From: NORP233 sp050186825
GTDB taxonomy: Bacteria > Planctomycetota > J058
Length of the DNA: 64,000 nucleotides
Assembly: GCA_050186825.1 (NCBI GenBank)
Contig: JBFWYD010000059.1
Coordinates: forward strand, 1 to 64,000
Reading direction: 5' to 3'
A program made the translations under genes and the position numbers. The notes under the pieces are model-generated. The model had not been told where the DNA came from and ran no database searches. It saw only the letters and a program-made list of their open reading frames with translations. Shown in pieces: positions 40,802 through 50,200 of the stretch (position 1 is its first letter; each line of letters starts with the position of its first letter).

Positions 40802-40921
40802 CGTCCGCGCCCTTCCGGGCGGGGACGGGTCCGAGGCGTGGGTGGCAGCAGGGCGGCGCGGGGGCGATCATGCCCGGCGCCCCGCTGGACCCGACCAGAG
40901 GGCCAAAGGCGAGAGGACCGC

Positions 40922-42919
40922 GTGAGCTACCCGACCGACCTCCTCCCCTACGGCGAGCAGTTCGCCGAGCTCGGGCTCGTCGTCCGGCAGCTCGACGACG
41001 GCAGCCTGACCGTCGCGCAGGACGACACCCTCCCCGACCAGGCGCGCGCTCACATCCGCGCGACTCCGCCGGGGCTGCAGGCCCGGCTGGCCCTGTTCCC
41101 CAGCGGTCAGCCCGCCGACCTGCTCGGCGACGCGCTCGAGTCGCTCAACTCGGCCAGCGCCCGCGTCAAGTACGCCTGGGCCGACGGCGTGGTGTGGTGC
41201 GAGTCGACCATGCCCTGGACGGGCGACCGCTCCTTCCCCCTCTCCTCGCTGCGCGCGCTCTACGAGGGGGTCAACGAGGGGTCAGCGCAGCAGCGCGAGA
41301 ATCTGGCCCGCCTGGCGGGCGTCGAGCTCCCCCCCGCCGCGCCGCCGGCGGCCCCGAGCCCGGGCTCTGCCCCACGCTCAGAGATCGGGAGCCAGGCGGT
41401 GGGCGGCCCGGTCGGTCCGGCCCTCCCGCCGAGCTTCCTGCCCGGCGCGGGGCAGACCTCGGGCGAGGGCGCGACCCAGCGCTACGGCGCAGTGCGCGAC
41501 GTCCCGGGGCGCGCGGAGTTCGGCGCGCACGACGCGGATGCCACGCACTCCCGCCCTTCGGGTCGCTACGCCCGCTCGCCGGCTCCGAGCGGCGGCGGCG
41601 GCGGCGGGGCCATGGCCGCGATCGTGGGCGTGCTCGTGCTCGTGCTCCTCGGCCTCGGCTTCGCGATCAAGAACAAGCTCGAGGACGAGCCCGCGCCCGG
41701 CCCGAGCGTGGCGACGGCGCCGACTCCTGCGGTCAGCGCCAGCCCCAGCCCCGAGGAGACGCCCGAGCGCGACCCGTGGGCCTCGCCCAGCCCCTCGCCC
41801 TCGCGGGTGGAGCGCCCGACGCCCTCGCCCTCGGCGGCCAAGGAGCCGCGCGACGAGGAGGGGTCGATCTACGCCCAGGCCGCCAGCGCCCGCGAGGGCG
41901 ACCGCGTGCTGGCGGTGAAGCGCTGGCGCGACGAGGGCTACGAGACCAAGCCCAAGGCGCGGCTGCGGCTGCTCAAGGCGCTCAGCGGCCGGATCGACCG
42001 CGAGATCGGGCTGATCCTCACCAAGAGCTTCCGCGACCACCCGGTCGGGGTCTACGAGGCCCTCGACTGCCTCGAGCACGCCAACTCCTCGATCAAGCGC
42101 GTGATCTTCGACCAGCTCTCCCGGCGCGAGCTGAGCAAGGAGGAGCGGAGCGTGGTGGCCGAGATGCTCGCGGAGCAGGGCGACGACGCAGCGATCGACG
42201 AGGCGCTGCTCCGCCTGGGCAAGCCGCGCAAGGGCAGCTTCCAGCGCCTGCTCGACGCCCGCGGCGTGGAGTGGCTGCAGCTCGGCGACGGGCGCGCCCT
42301 GCTCTCGAAGCTCCCGCTGGCCGACCTGGCCGCGCTGCTCGGCCACGACAAGCCCGAGGTGCGCGTGCTCGTGCTCGACCTCCTCGGCGACCGCAGCAGC
42401 GAGGTCGAGCGCGCCCTGGAGGCGATCGCCAAGGGCCTCCAGGACAAGGACGTCACGGTGCGCCGGCGCGCGGTCGAGGCCGTCGGCAGCCTCAAGCACG
42501 GTCGCGGCGCCTGGTACCTGGCCCAGGCCCTCGCCCGCGAGGAGGACAAGCGCTCGCACGAGCTGATCCGCAGCGCCCTGGGCCGGCTCCCGGTCAAGGC
42601 CGCGACGGGCTACCTCAAGAGCATGCTCGCCAAGAACCAGCGCCCCGAGACCCGCCTGGCCGGCGTGACCGCCCTGCGCGCGATCCCCAACGTCGAGACG
42701 GTGGGGCTGATCGTGGAGGCCGTGGGCGACGAGGACCGCAAGGTCCGCGTCGAGGCCCTCGAGGGCCTGGTCGGCCTGCTCGGCAACTCGGAGCTGCTCC
42801 CCGCGATCCGCAAGGGTGTGCTCACCTACCGCAAACAGGCGGTGGACAAGGCGGACCCCGAGTCGCGCCGCCTCGCGCAGCGGCTCTGCCTCAAGATCGA
42901 CGGGCGCATTCCGCGCTAG
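40922..42919 (+). CDS. membrane-anchored HEAT-repeat protein
   Basis: 665 residues from a GTG with GAGAGGA upstream. Residues 1-130 are a globular domain of unknown family (SYPTDLLPYGEQFAELGLVV at the start). After a Pro/Ala/Ser linker, a membrane segment lies near 228-248 (IVGVLVLVLLGLGFAI). A second linker rich in Ser-Pro precedes about 330 residues of HEAT repeats (ALLGHDKPEVRVLVLDLLGD, KDVTVRRRAVEAVGSLKHG, EDRKVRVEALEGLVGLLG). It shares the linker-membrane-repeat layout with its neighbours. Function unknown; a scaffold role is inferred. Confidence 0.75.
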   Translation: MSYPTDLLPYGEQFAELGLVVRQLDDGSLTVAQDDTLPDQARAHIRATPPGLQARLALFPSGQPADLLGDALESLNSASARVKYAWADGVVWCESTMPWTGDRSFPLSSLRALYEGVNEGSAQQRENLARLAGVELPPAAPPAAPSPGSAPRSEIGSQAVGGPVGPALPPSFLPGAGQTSGEGATQRYGAVRDVPGRAEFGAHDADATHSRPSGRYARSPAPSGGGGGGAMAAIVGVLVLVLLGLGFAIKNKLEDEPAPGPSVATAPTPAVSASPSPEETPERDPWASPSPSPSRVERPTPSPSAAKEPRDEEGSIYAQAASAREGDRVLAVKRWRDEGYETKPKARLRLLKALSGRIDREIGLILTKSFRDHPVGVYEALDCLEHANSSIKRVIFDQLSRRELSKEERSVVAEMLAEQGDDAAIDEALLRLGKPRKGSFQRLLDARGVEWLQLGDGRALLSKLPLADLAALLGHDKPEVRVLVLDLLGDRSSEVERALEAIAKGLQDKDVTVRRRAVEAVGSLKHGRGAWYLAQALAREEDKRSHELIRSALGRLPVKAATGYLKSMLAKNQRPETRLAGVTALRAIPNVETVGLIVEAVGDEDRKVRVEALEGLVGLLGNSELLPAIRKGVLTYRKQAVDKADPESRRLAQRLCLKIDGRIPR

Positions 42920-42946
42920 GCGGGAAGCGCGCCCTCGACCTCGGGC

Positions 42947-43845
42947 ATGAGCTCGGAGCAGCAGGAGGACGAGTTGCCGACGGTCACCCCCACGGGGTGG
43001 GCGGGGCTCCTGGCGCGGGAGGCGGCGCTCGGGACCGCGGCGACGGTGCACGAGACCTACCGGCCAGAGGCGGCCGGGACGATCCCGGCAGCCCACCCCG
43101 GGCAGCCGACGCTCGAGCTGCCGGCGACCATCCTCGACTGGGCGTTGACGCCGCCCATGGCGGGGCCCGGGCCCGTGGCCCCGGAGGGGCGCACAGACGT
43201 CTACCTGCTCGGCGCCTGCCTCCACGAAGTCCTGAGCGGCCGGCCGCCCATCAGGGCGAATCGATGCTCGCGATCCTGTACGCGCCCTGCGCTCCGCGCC
43301 GCCCGAGCTCGGCCCCGAGGCGCCGCCGGCCCTGGCCGCGATCGCGCGCAAGGCGCTGGCCCGGGACCCGGCCCAGCGCTTCGCCAGCGCCGCCGAGCTG
43401 GGCCTGGCCCTCGACGACTACCTGGAGCACGAGCAGGCGCTGACCCTCTGCCGCGAGGGGGCGCGCCGGGTCGAACAGCTGCGCGAGCGCCTGGCGGCCT
43501 GGCGCGCGGCCGCGCCTGCGGAGCGCGAGGCGCACGCCCTGGCCCTGCACGGCCTCCACGCCGAGGCGACCTTCGCCTATCGCCACGCGCGTGAGGTGTG
43601 GCCCGAGGTCCCCGCCGCGGACGAGGGCCTCGTCGCCGCCCACGCCGCGCTGTTCGCGCTGGAGTCCGAGGACCTCCCGCTCGCGGCCCGCTTGGCGCCC
43701 GAGCTCGACGAGGGCGCCCGGGCCTCGCTGGCCGAGCTGCGTCGGCGCCTCGACGCAGACGACCACGCCCTTCTCCAGGACCTCCGCCTCGCCCGCCTCC
43801 TCGGGTCGGTGCCTGAGGACGACCCGATCTCCCGGCTTGAACCTA
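42947..43845 (+). pseudogene. remnant of a Ser/Thr kinase gene, two frameshifts and no N-lobe
   Basis: Three successive frames each carry kinase C-lobe sequence: TDVYLLGACLHEVLSGRPP (up to about 43250), then HQGESMLAILYA (about 43255-43290), then ELGPEAPPALAAIARKALAR with RFASAAELGLALDDYLEHEQ to the end. Two single-base losses would link them. Upstream of DVYLLG there is only a weak trace of the catalytic half (ILDWALTPP, compare the DWGLA of related kinases); glycine loop, Lys and HRD are absent. No stop is met before the antisense Thg1 gene, so the 3' end is also lost. End set where the next gene begins. Confidence 0.65.
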
Positions 43846-44598
43846 GGCCCCACGCCTCACCACCTCTCGCAGGAAGGCCGAGTAGTCCGAGCCCACCGGC
43901 AGCGCGCGCTCCACGCGCAGGCGCCGCCGCACGGCGCGCACCTCCTCCTGCCGCCGCGGGTCGAAGCCGGTCTTCTCGTAGGTCTCGGACACGATCGCCA
44001 CGCCCTGTCGCTGCCAGCTGGGGAGGTCTCCGAGCGCGACCCCGTGCTCCGCGAGCAGCGCGCCCTTCTCGGCGAAGGAGCGCCCCTCCAGCGCGCCCGT
44101 CGCCGCGCGGCGCGTCCAGCCCGCCTTGCGCAGGGTCCAGTAGCACCAGCCGTTGAGCGAGCAGCGGAGCGCGTCCGCCTGCCGCCAGCGGAAGTAGTCG
44201 ATCACCGCCTCGTCCGTGGGCCCCAGCCACAGCCGCGCGTCGAAGTGCGCGAGCGCGCCGCAGCCCTGGCTGAACACCGCGCTGGCCAGCCCGGCGGCGA
44301 CCGACACGATCTTCTCGACGCGCCCGCCGAACATGCGCCACCCGCGGGGCAGGAGCAGCGAGAGCTCGTCGCTCTCGGTGTAGGCGTAGACCCCGCGCGG
44401 CTCGCCGAGCAGGGCCTCCCCCACGGCGACCATGGCCGCGTGGAAGCGCGCGTCGAAGGGCTTCTCGAAGTTGGCCTCCGACAGGCGCGAGAACCCGCGT
44501 CCGTCCACGCGGACCACGACCCAGGTCTCGCTCAGGACCCGGGTCTCCCCGAAGTACTCCAGGTCGCGCATCCGCGACTCCAGCGCCGCATGCTTCAC
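43843..44598 (-). CDS. Thg1-like protein (3'-5' RNA polymerase family)
   Basis: 251 residues from a GTG with AGGAGG upstream. The family adds nucleotides to RNA 5' ends in reverse polarity; bacterial members (TLPs) repair truncated tRNA 5' ends in a template-dependent way. The metal-binding residues are present in VVRVDGRGFSRLS and YTESDELSLLL, with FEKPFDARFHAAM, FGGRVEKIVSVAAGLASAVF and the TLP wording DYFRWRQADALRCSLNGWCY. The eukaryotic HINNLYN motif is absent, as expected for TLPs. The start overlaps the upstream kinase gene by 4 bp (GTGA), so the two products are made together. Confidence 0.88.
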   Translation of the reverse strand: MKHAALESRMRDLEYFGETRVLSETWVVVRVDGRGFSRLSEANFEKPFDARFHAAMVAVGEALLGEPRGVYAYTESDELSLLLPRGWRMFGGRVEKIVSVAAGLASAVFSQGCGALAHFDARLWLGPTDEAVIDYFRWRQADALRCSLNGWCYWTLRKAGWTRRAATGALEGRSFAEKGALLAEHGVALGDLPSWQRQGVAIVSETYEKTGFDPRRQEEVRAVRRRLRVERALPVGSDYSAFLREVVRRGA

Positions 44599-45059
44599 GG
44601 CTCCTCCTTCCATGGGCTCAGCTCGAACCCGCCCTCCTCGGTCAGCCGCACGTAGAACAGCGCCGCGAAACCCTCGGCGAGGGAGGGCAGCTTCAGCCGC
44701 TGGCTGGCGGCCCGCACGGCCACCTCGGGCACCCGAGCCCGCCCGCTCCGTCCGTCGTTGCGCTCCAGGCACTCCGCGAGCACCGAACGGAAGTAGTAGC
44801 CGGTCGCCGAGGCCCCGTGACGTCGCCCGAGCTCCAGCAGCTCCCCGCGCTCGGCCCGGGTCAGGTTGGTGTTGTCCACGACCACCGCGCGGCCGGCCCC
44901 GAGGGCCGCCTCGACCTCACGCGCCTGCCGCGCCCCCTTCTTGCGCGCGGTCCGCGAGTAGAGGTCCTTGCTCACGTGCACGTGCGAGCCCGCGAGGCGC
45001 GCGCGGACGAAGCTGGTCTTCCCAGCCCCCTGCAAGCCCATGAGCACGATCAGCTCCAT
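44595..45059 (-). CDS. P-loop kinase of the polynucleotide-kinase type (AAA_33)
   Basis: 154 residues from an ATG. Walker A MGLQGAGKTSFVRARLAG, the VSKDLYSRTARKKG region, VVVDNTNLTRAERGELLEL (the DNTN motif of T4 Pnkp-like kinases) and a lid containing RNDGRSGRARVPE. Such enzymes phosphorylate 5'-OH ends of RNA or DNA, or small molecules. It is translationally coupled to the Thg1-like gene, which needs activated or phosphorylated 5' ends, so an RNA 5'-end repair pair is a natural reading. Direct evidence for the substrate is lacking. Confidence 0.82.
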   Translation of the reverse strand: MELIVLMGLQGAGKTSFVRARLAGSHVHVSKDLYSRTARKKGARQAREVEAALGAGRAVVVDNTNLTRAERGELLELGRRHGASATGYYFRSVLAECLERNDGRSGRARVPEVAVRAASQRLKLPSLAEGFAALFYVRLTEEGGFELSPWKEEP

Positions 45060-45257
45060 CGGACGCCCCCACGCACAGCCCCCCGGACCAAGGACGGCCG
45101 GGCTCCGGTGAGCTGTCCTGCCCGGCGCTGCCAGGCGCGCATGGGCAGATCTTGCTCACTCGAAACGAGCCACGAGCAGATGTTGCCCACGACGAGACGG
45201 ACCCTCCCTCCAAGTCCTGCCCCCGCTCCGGCCAGCCCCTTGCGAGACCTCCAGGCC

Positions 45258-46199
45258 ATGGCCAGGCCGAGGAGGTTGATCGCGGGCGCGACCTACCTGG
45301 TCACCCGTCGCTGCACGGATCGCCAGTTCTTCCTCCTGCCGAGGAGACAGATCCTCGACCTGCTCTGGTACGACCTCGCCTACGCCGCCGAGCGCTACGG
45401 GATCGAGGTTCATGCGGCCGTGTTCATGTCCGACCATCTCCATCTGGTGGCCACGGACCCCCACCGCAAGCTCTCGAAGTTCATGCGCTGGTTCTGCCAG
45501 AACACGAGCGCCGCGCTGAACCGCCTCTACGGCCGTACGGGCCGCGGGACGATCTGGGAGCCCGACCGCCGCTACACCTCGATCCAGCTGCTCGACCACG
45601 GCGCGGTCGAGCGAGCCCTGCGCTACGTCCTCATGAACCCCGTCGCCGCGCGCCTGGTCCCCACTGCTGCTGCCTGGCGCGACGCGGTCACCCTGCCCGA
45701 GCACTTCGGCCGCGCGCGTAGCTTCCGCCGTCCGGGCCACTACTTCCGCCAGAAGGGCAAGGACAGGCTCCCCGACGCCGCGACCCTCCGCCTGACCTGT
45801 CCGAAGCAGCTACGCGAGCACTACCCCACCGACGACGACTACCGCGCCGCCATGGCCAAGCTCCTGCAGGATGCCGAACGCGAACGCCAGCAGCAGCACG
45901 CCCAGGAGGGCCGCCGCTTCCTGGGCCTCGCGAAGGTCCTGAAGCATCAGCCCACGGACACCCCACCCGACAAGCCAGAGGCCTACGTCCCCCTGCGCTG
46001 GCCCTTCATGTGCAGCGACCCCTCGGACCGCCAGGTCCACGAGCAGGACCACCGCTCTTGGGAGCATCGCACCTGCGCCGCCTACGAGCTCTTCCGCGAC
46101 CCCAAGACCCGCCCCGAGGCCCGCTTCCCCCGCGACTCCTACAAGTGGGTCGTAGACCTCGGCGCCCCGGTCGAGGACCAGCTCCCCCCGGACGGCTAG
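45258..46199 (+). CDS. REP-associated Y1 transposase (RAYT), long form
   Basis: 313 residues from the ATG 45258. Y1/HUH single-strand transposases carry two His and one Tyr: here SDHLHLVATDP (HUH) and ERALRYVLMNPVAARLV (Tyr followed by the NPV.A signature of RAYTs). The N-terminus ARPRRLIAGATYLVTRRCTD is typical. After the domain (about residue 165) there are 150 additional residues ending in a soluble tail with WPFMCSDPSDRQVHEQDH. RAYTs act on REP-type palindromes; a degenerate tandem repeat follows the gene directly. An imperfect inverted pair (GGGCAGATCTTGCTC / GAGCAGATGTTGCCC) sits upstream at about 45139-45187. Confidence 0.88.
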   Translation: MARPRRLIAGATYLVTRRCTDRQFFLLPRRQILDLLWYDLAYAAERYGIEVHAAVFMSDHLHLVATDPHRKLSKFMRWFCQNTSAALNRLYGRTGRGTIWEPDRRYTSIQLLDHGAVERALRYVLMNPVAARLVPTAAAWRDAVTLPEHFGRARSFRRPGHYFRQKGKDRLPDAATLRLTCPKQLREHYPTDDDYRAAMAKLLQDAERERQQQHAQEGRRFLGLAKVLKHQPTDTPPDKPEAYVPLRWPFMCSDPSDRQVHEQDHRSWEHRTCAAYELFRDPKTRPEARFPRDSYKWVVDLGAPVEDQLPPDG

Positions 46200-46405
46200 C
46201 CGCCCCCGAGCGCGCTCTTTCGCCGGACGAGCCACCGCTGGCCCCGTCCGGCGCCTCCACGTACGTCCACCTCGCGCGCGTCCCGCCCGCAGGACTTACG
46301 CGCCCGCCCATTCGTCCCGCGTCGTCTCACGTCCGCTGCCGCGGCCGCCGGCCCGCCGCTGCGGGCCGCGGTCCAGCCACTCACCCGGTCGTCGTCGCGC
46401 GCCCT
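46182..46405. repeat. RAYT-linked direct repeat, unit 1 (about 220 bp)
   Basis: Begins at the 3' end of the RAYT gene (CCCCGGACGGCTAGCC) and is repeated 220 bp later. It contains palindromic GC-rich segments such as CCGCGGCC...GGGCCGCGG. Unit 1 has about 26 bases, near 46313-46340, that unit 2 lacks. Confidence 0.85.
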
Positions 46406-46599
46406 CCCCGGACGGCTAGCCGCCCCGAGCGCGCTCTTTCGCCGGACGAGCCACCGCTGGCCCCGTCCCGCGCCTGCACGTACGTCCACCTCGCGCGCAT
46501 CCCGCCCGCAGGACTTACGCGCCCGCCCATCGCCGCGGCCGCCGGCCCGCCGCTGCGGGCCGCGGGCCAGCCAGTCACCCGGTCGTCGTCGCGCGCCCT
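46402..46599. repeat. RAYT-linked direct repeat, unit 2 (about 195 bp)
   Basis: Second copy, starting CCCCGGACGGCTAGCC near 46407, more than nine tenths identical by eye, with a 26-base internal deletion. It ends at CACCCGGTCGTCG...GCGCGCCCT, next to an inverted pair CACCCGGTCG / CGACCGGGTG (46576-46616) that overlaps the end of the next gene and could also act in termination. Confidence 0.85.
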
Positions 46600-47290
46600 A
46601 CAACCCGACCGGGTGGCTGCGCATGCCGGTCAGGGGTGGCAGCTCGTCGTCGTCGTCCTCGTCGCGGTCGTCGTCGTCGTCGTCGCCGGAGATCAGGTCG
46701 GCGGCGCTGAGCATCTCCTCCTCGGGGAGTTCGGGCGGGACGAGGCCGGGGAGGCCGAGGCGGAAGTCGAACTCGCGCTCGGCGGCGAGGGTGGGGTGCT
46801 CTAGGACGGTGCGGGTCAGCCAACGCACGAGCTCGGAGTCGAGGTAGTAGCTGTCGGGGATCGCGTCCCAGTCCGGGTACTCCTCGGCGATGCGGCCGGC
46901 GTCGCGCAGGAGGTCATCGAAGTCGAAGGGGTCTACCCAGAACAGCACGCCGCGCAGGGTCTCGCCGCCGCCCAGGTCCTGGGTCGTGTCCTGGGCCTGG
47001 TCCGGGCGCTCGTCGCTCGGCATGGCGCAGAACTGGGGGAGGCTCTCGAGGTCGGGCATCTCGTCGTCGAAGCCGTGGGCGAGGTGGAGCGAGAGGTTGC
47101 GGTTGATGAGCACGCGATAGGCGCCACCCCAGCCCTCCTCGCGGCGCTCGACGCCGAACAGGAAGCGCTGGCAGAGGCGGTCGAGGTGGCGGTAGAGCCC
47201 CTCGGGGTTGCGGGCGCGGAGCTCGCGCAGCTCGTCGATCTCCAGGATGTCCTGGCTCGGCAGGGGAAGGTTCGGCTCGTCTTCGTCCAT
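46598..47290 (-). CDS. hypothetical acidic protein
   Basis: 230 residues from the ATG at 47290, which shares its A with the stop of the upstream gene (TGATG). Strongly acidic throughout; a stretch of about a dozen Asp/Glu lies near residue 210 (GDDDDDDRDEDDDD). The centre (FLFGVERREEGWGGAYRVLI, FWVDPFDFDDLLRDAGRIAE) looks folded. No family recognised. Co-transcription with the AsmA-like gene suggests a soluble partner of that envelope protein. Confidence 0.6.
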   Translation of the reverse strand: MDEDEPNLPLPSQDILEIDELRELRARNPEGLYRHLDRLCQRFLFGVERREEGWGGAYRVLINRNLSLHLAHGFDDEMPDLESLPQFCAMPSDERPDQAQDTTQDLGGGETLRGVLFWVDPFDFDDLLRDAGRIAEEYPDWDAIPDSYYLDSELVRWLTRTVLEHPTLAAEREFDFRLGLPGLVPPELPEEEMLSAADLISGDDDDDDRDEDDDDELPPLTGMRSHPVGL

Positions 47291-50200
47291 CACTGGGAGC
47301 CCCCCTCGGTCCGCTCGGGCTTGGGCGGAGCCGGCTCGTCGGCGGGCTCCTTCTCCTCGTGCTCGGGCGGGGTCTTCTGCTTCTTCTTCTTCTTCTCGGG
47401 GTCGGGTTGCATCAGGTCGCGGAACCAGTCGATGGTCGAGAGGGGGTTCAGGTAGGGCGTGAGCGAGGGGCCCTCCTGGATCAGGCCGCGGTAGCGGTAG
47501 CCCGTGCCCGGGACCCACTTCAGCAGCTCGTGCAGGCCGCCGGTGGTGTCGAAGGGGACCACGTCGATGTCGATGTGGCCGTCGTAGCGCAGCTCGCCGT
47601 TCTCGCCGTGGACCTTGAGGTCGCGGCCCCAGAGGTCGGCCGTCTTCAGCGCCAGGCCGCGGTCGTCCAGCGTGAACTCGACGTTCAGGTTGGGCAGCGG
47701 GTCGGCCGCGAGCGAGCCGCGCAGCTTGGCCACCAGGGTCTGGAGCGCCTTGAGGAAGGGGGTGTCCAGGAGGTTGCTCTCGAGCAGCTGGAGCTGGCCG
47801 CGGCCGCGGAAGGGGCGCTCCTGGTTGAGCAGGTCGCGCCCGCCGCCGTCGAAGTCGAGCCGGGCCAGGAGCCGGCCCTTGTAGGGGAAGCTCGGCCGCT
47901 TGGAGGGGTCCTCCGAGAGCTCTCCCAGCTCCTTCATGGCCGTGGCCAGGCGGCCGGGGCGGGCGCCGCGGCCCAGGCCGAGCGCGATGCTCGTCTGGTA
48001 GGCGCCGCTCACGAAGTCGTAGTCCGAGCGCCCGACCAGGTCGCCGTCGTAGAAGCTGGTCTGGAAGGGCTGGCCCGGGACGCCGAAGGACAGCCGCCCG
48101 TCGCGCACGCGCAGCGGGCCGCGCAGGTCGCGGAAGGTCTGCTTGAACAGGTCGGCCGTGACCAGCCGCAGCTCGCCCTCGCAGCTCCCTCGCTCCATCT
48201 CGCTCAGCCGGCCGCGCAGGCGGGCCACCCCCTCCAGGCCGGTGAAGGCGATCCCGCCTCGCTCGCCCGGCGGGGGCGGCTCGTCGGGCTCGACCAGGGT
48301 CAGCGCGCCGTCGCGGAGGCGCGCCTCGGCCACCCAGCGCAGCGGGGCCTCCTCGTCGAGGGGCTGATAGAACCACGCCTCGACGTCGAAGCGCCCCGCG
48401 GGGTCGAAGTGGTCGAGCTTCTCGCGCCAGCTGCGCGGCAGCTCGCGCTCGAAGCGCTCGCGCAGGCTGCGGGGCCGGTCGGGCCCCTCGACGCTGGGGT
48501 AGCGCTGGAAGCCCTCGACCGTGAGCCGGTAGGCCCGCCCGGCCTTGCCGCCCTGGGGGAAGCGCCCCTCCTGGCTGGCGTCGCGCCACACGCGCACGCG
48601 CGCGGCCTGCGGGTCGGCCGCGCCGTAGCCGCCCTCGAGCGGGGCGGGCGAGAGCCGGCCGGCGAGGTCCAGGAACACCGGCTCGCCGTCCTCGACCCGG
48701 ACCTCGCCGCGGAGCTCGGTGACCGGCACGGGGAACAGGTCGGCCACCACCTGCGCCCCGAGCAGGCGGGCGCGCAGGTGCACGTGGACCTCGTCCTGGG
48801 GGTCGCGCTGGAAGGCGCGCAGGTCGAGGTCGGCCGGGCCGTCGGTGCGGAAGCGCTTCCACACCGGCTCGACGGCGGGGCCCGCCAGCGGACGGGTGCG
48901 GGCGTCGATCACCAGCCCGCGCAGCTCGGCCGGGAGGTCGAAGCCGATCAACTCCCCGCGCTCAGGGTCGAGCCGCAGCTCGCCCTGGGGCACGCGCAGG
49001 GCGGCCCCCGCGATCCGCCCGTGCACCTCGCGCAGCACCACCCGCTCGGGGCTGAGCTCGATCTGGCCCGAGACCTGGCTGAGCGGGGCCTGCTCGAGCT
49101 GGGCCAGCCGCTCGTGCACCTCGTGCAGCGTGAGGTTCGCGTCGCGCAGGGTGAGCTCGCCGGCGTAGCGAGGCGGCGCGCCGCGCCGGAGGTCGAGCGC
49201 GAGCTTCCCGCCCAGGCGGCCCTCGGCCTGGAACCTGAGCAGCGCATCGCGCGGGGCGGGGGGCAGGGCCCGGACCAGCGCCTGGTCGAGGGGGAGGCCC
49301 TCGAGCTGCAGCGCGAGCGAGAGGTCCGGCGGGCCCTCCGCGCCGTCCTCGGCGCCCTCGAGCCCGACCCAGCCCGAGCCCTCGAGCCGGCCGCCCTGCG
49401 GACCGAGCCGGCCGCCCTCGACCCGGTGCAGGGTCACCCGCTCGGCCCCGACCTCGACGTCGAAGCGCGAGAGCTCCAGCGGGACGTCGAAGGCGCGCGG
49501 GCGCACGCTCAGGCCCTCGCCGCGGCCGCGCACGCGCAGATCCTTGGGCCCACGCACGCGCGCCACCACGTCGCGCGCCGCCCCCGCCGGGCGGACCACG
49601 TCGAGCAGCTCGCGGATCGGGGCCGGGAGCACCGCCACCTCGACCCGGCCCACGCGGCCGCTCAGGTCGCCGCTGAAGTCGAGGCCGCGCTCCGGCTGGT
49701 GGGGCGGCAGGCTGAGCGTGCCGCTCGCCACCGCCGCGCTGACCCCCTTGCCCTCCAGCGCGAGGTCGAGGGCCAGGTCGATCCGGCTCGGCTCGCCCTG
49801 GTCGGCGCGCTCGAAGCGCGGCCGCACCTCGAGCGACCCCGAGGCGACGAGCGGGATCGAGGCCGCGGTGTGGTCGAAGCTCACGCCCCGCAGCCGGGCC
49901 TTGACCACGGGCGCGATCGGGGCGTCGGGGCGCGGCTTCTCGACGGTGACGTCGACGTCGAGGTGCCCGCCCTCGAGCTGGAAGGGGGCGACCATCTCCT
50001 TGCTCTTGCCGGGCATCACGGCCACCAGCGGAGGGCCCACGGGCACGTCGCGGGCGTGCACGTCGACCGAGATCACGTCGCCGTGCATCACGCGGGCCTC
50101 CACCACGGCCCGCCCGCCCAGGGCGAGCTGACCCTCGGCCTTGAGCTCGACGTTCGCGCCCTCGGTCAGGAGGAACCAGCCCTGGATCCGCTCCAGCCGC

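Noticed and set aside
43251..43853. minus-strand frame starting MGPRFKPGDRVVLR
   Set aside because: Only the first 25 residues look protein-like; the rest is the antisense of kinase C-lobe sequence that is coherent on the plus strand.
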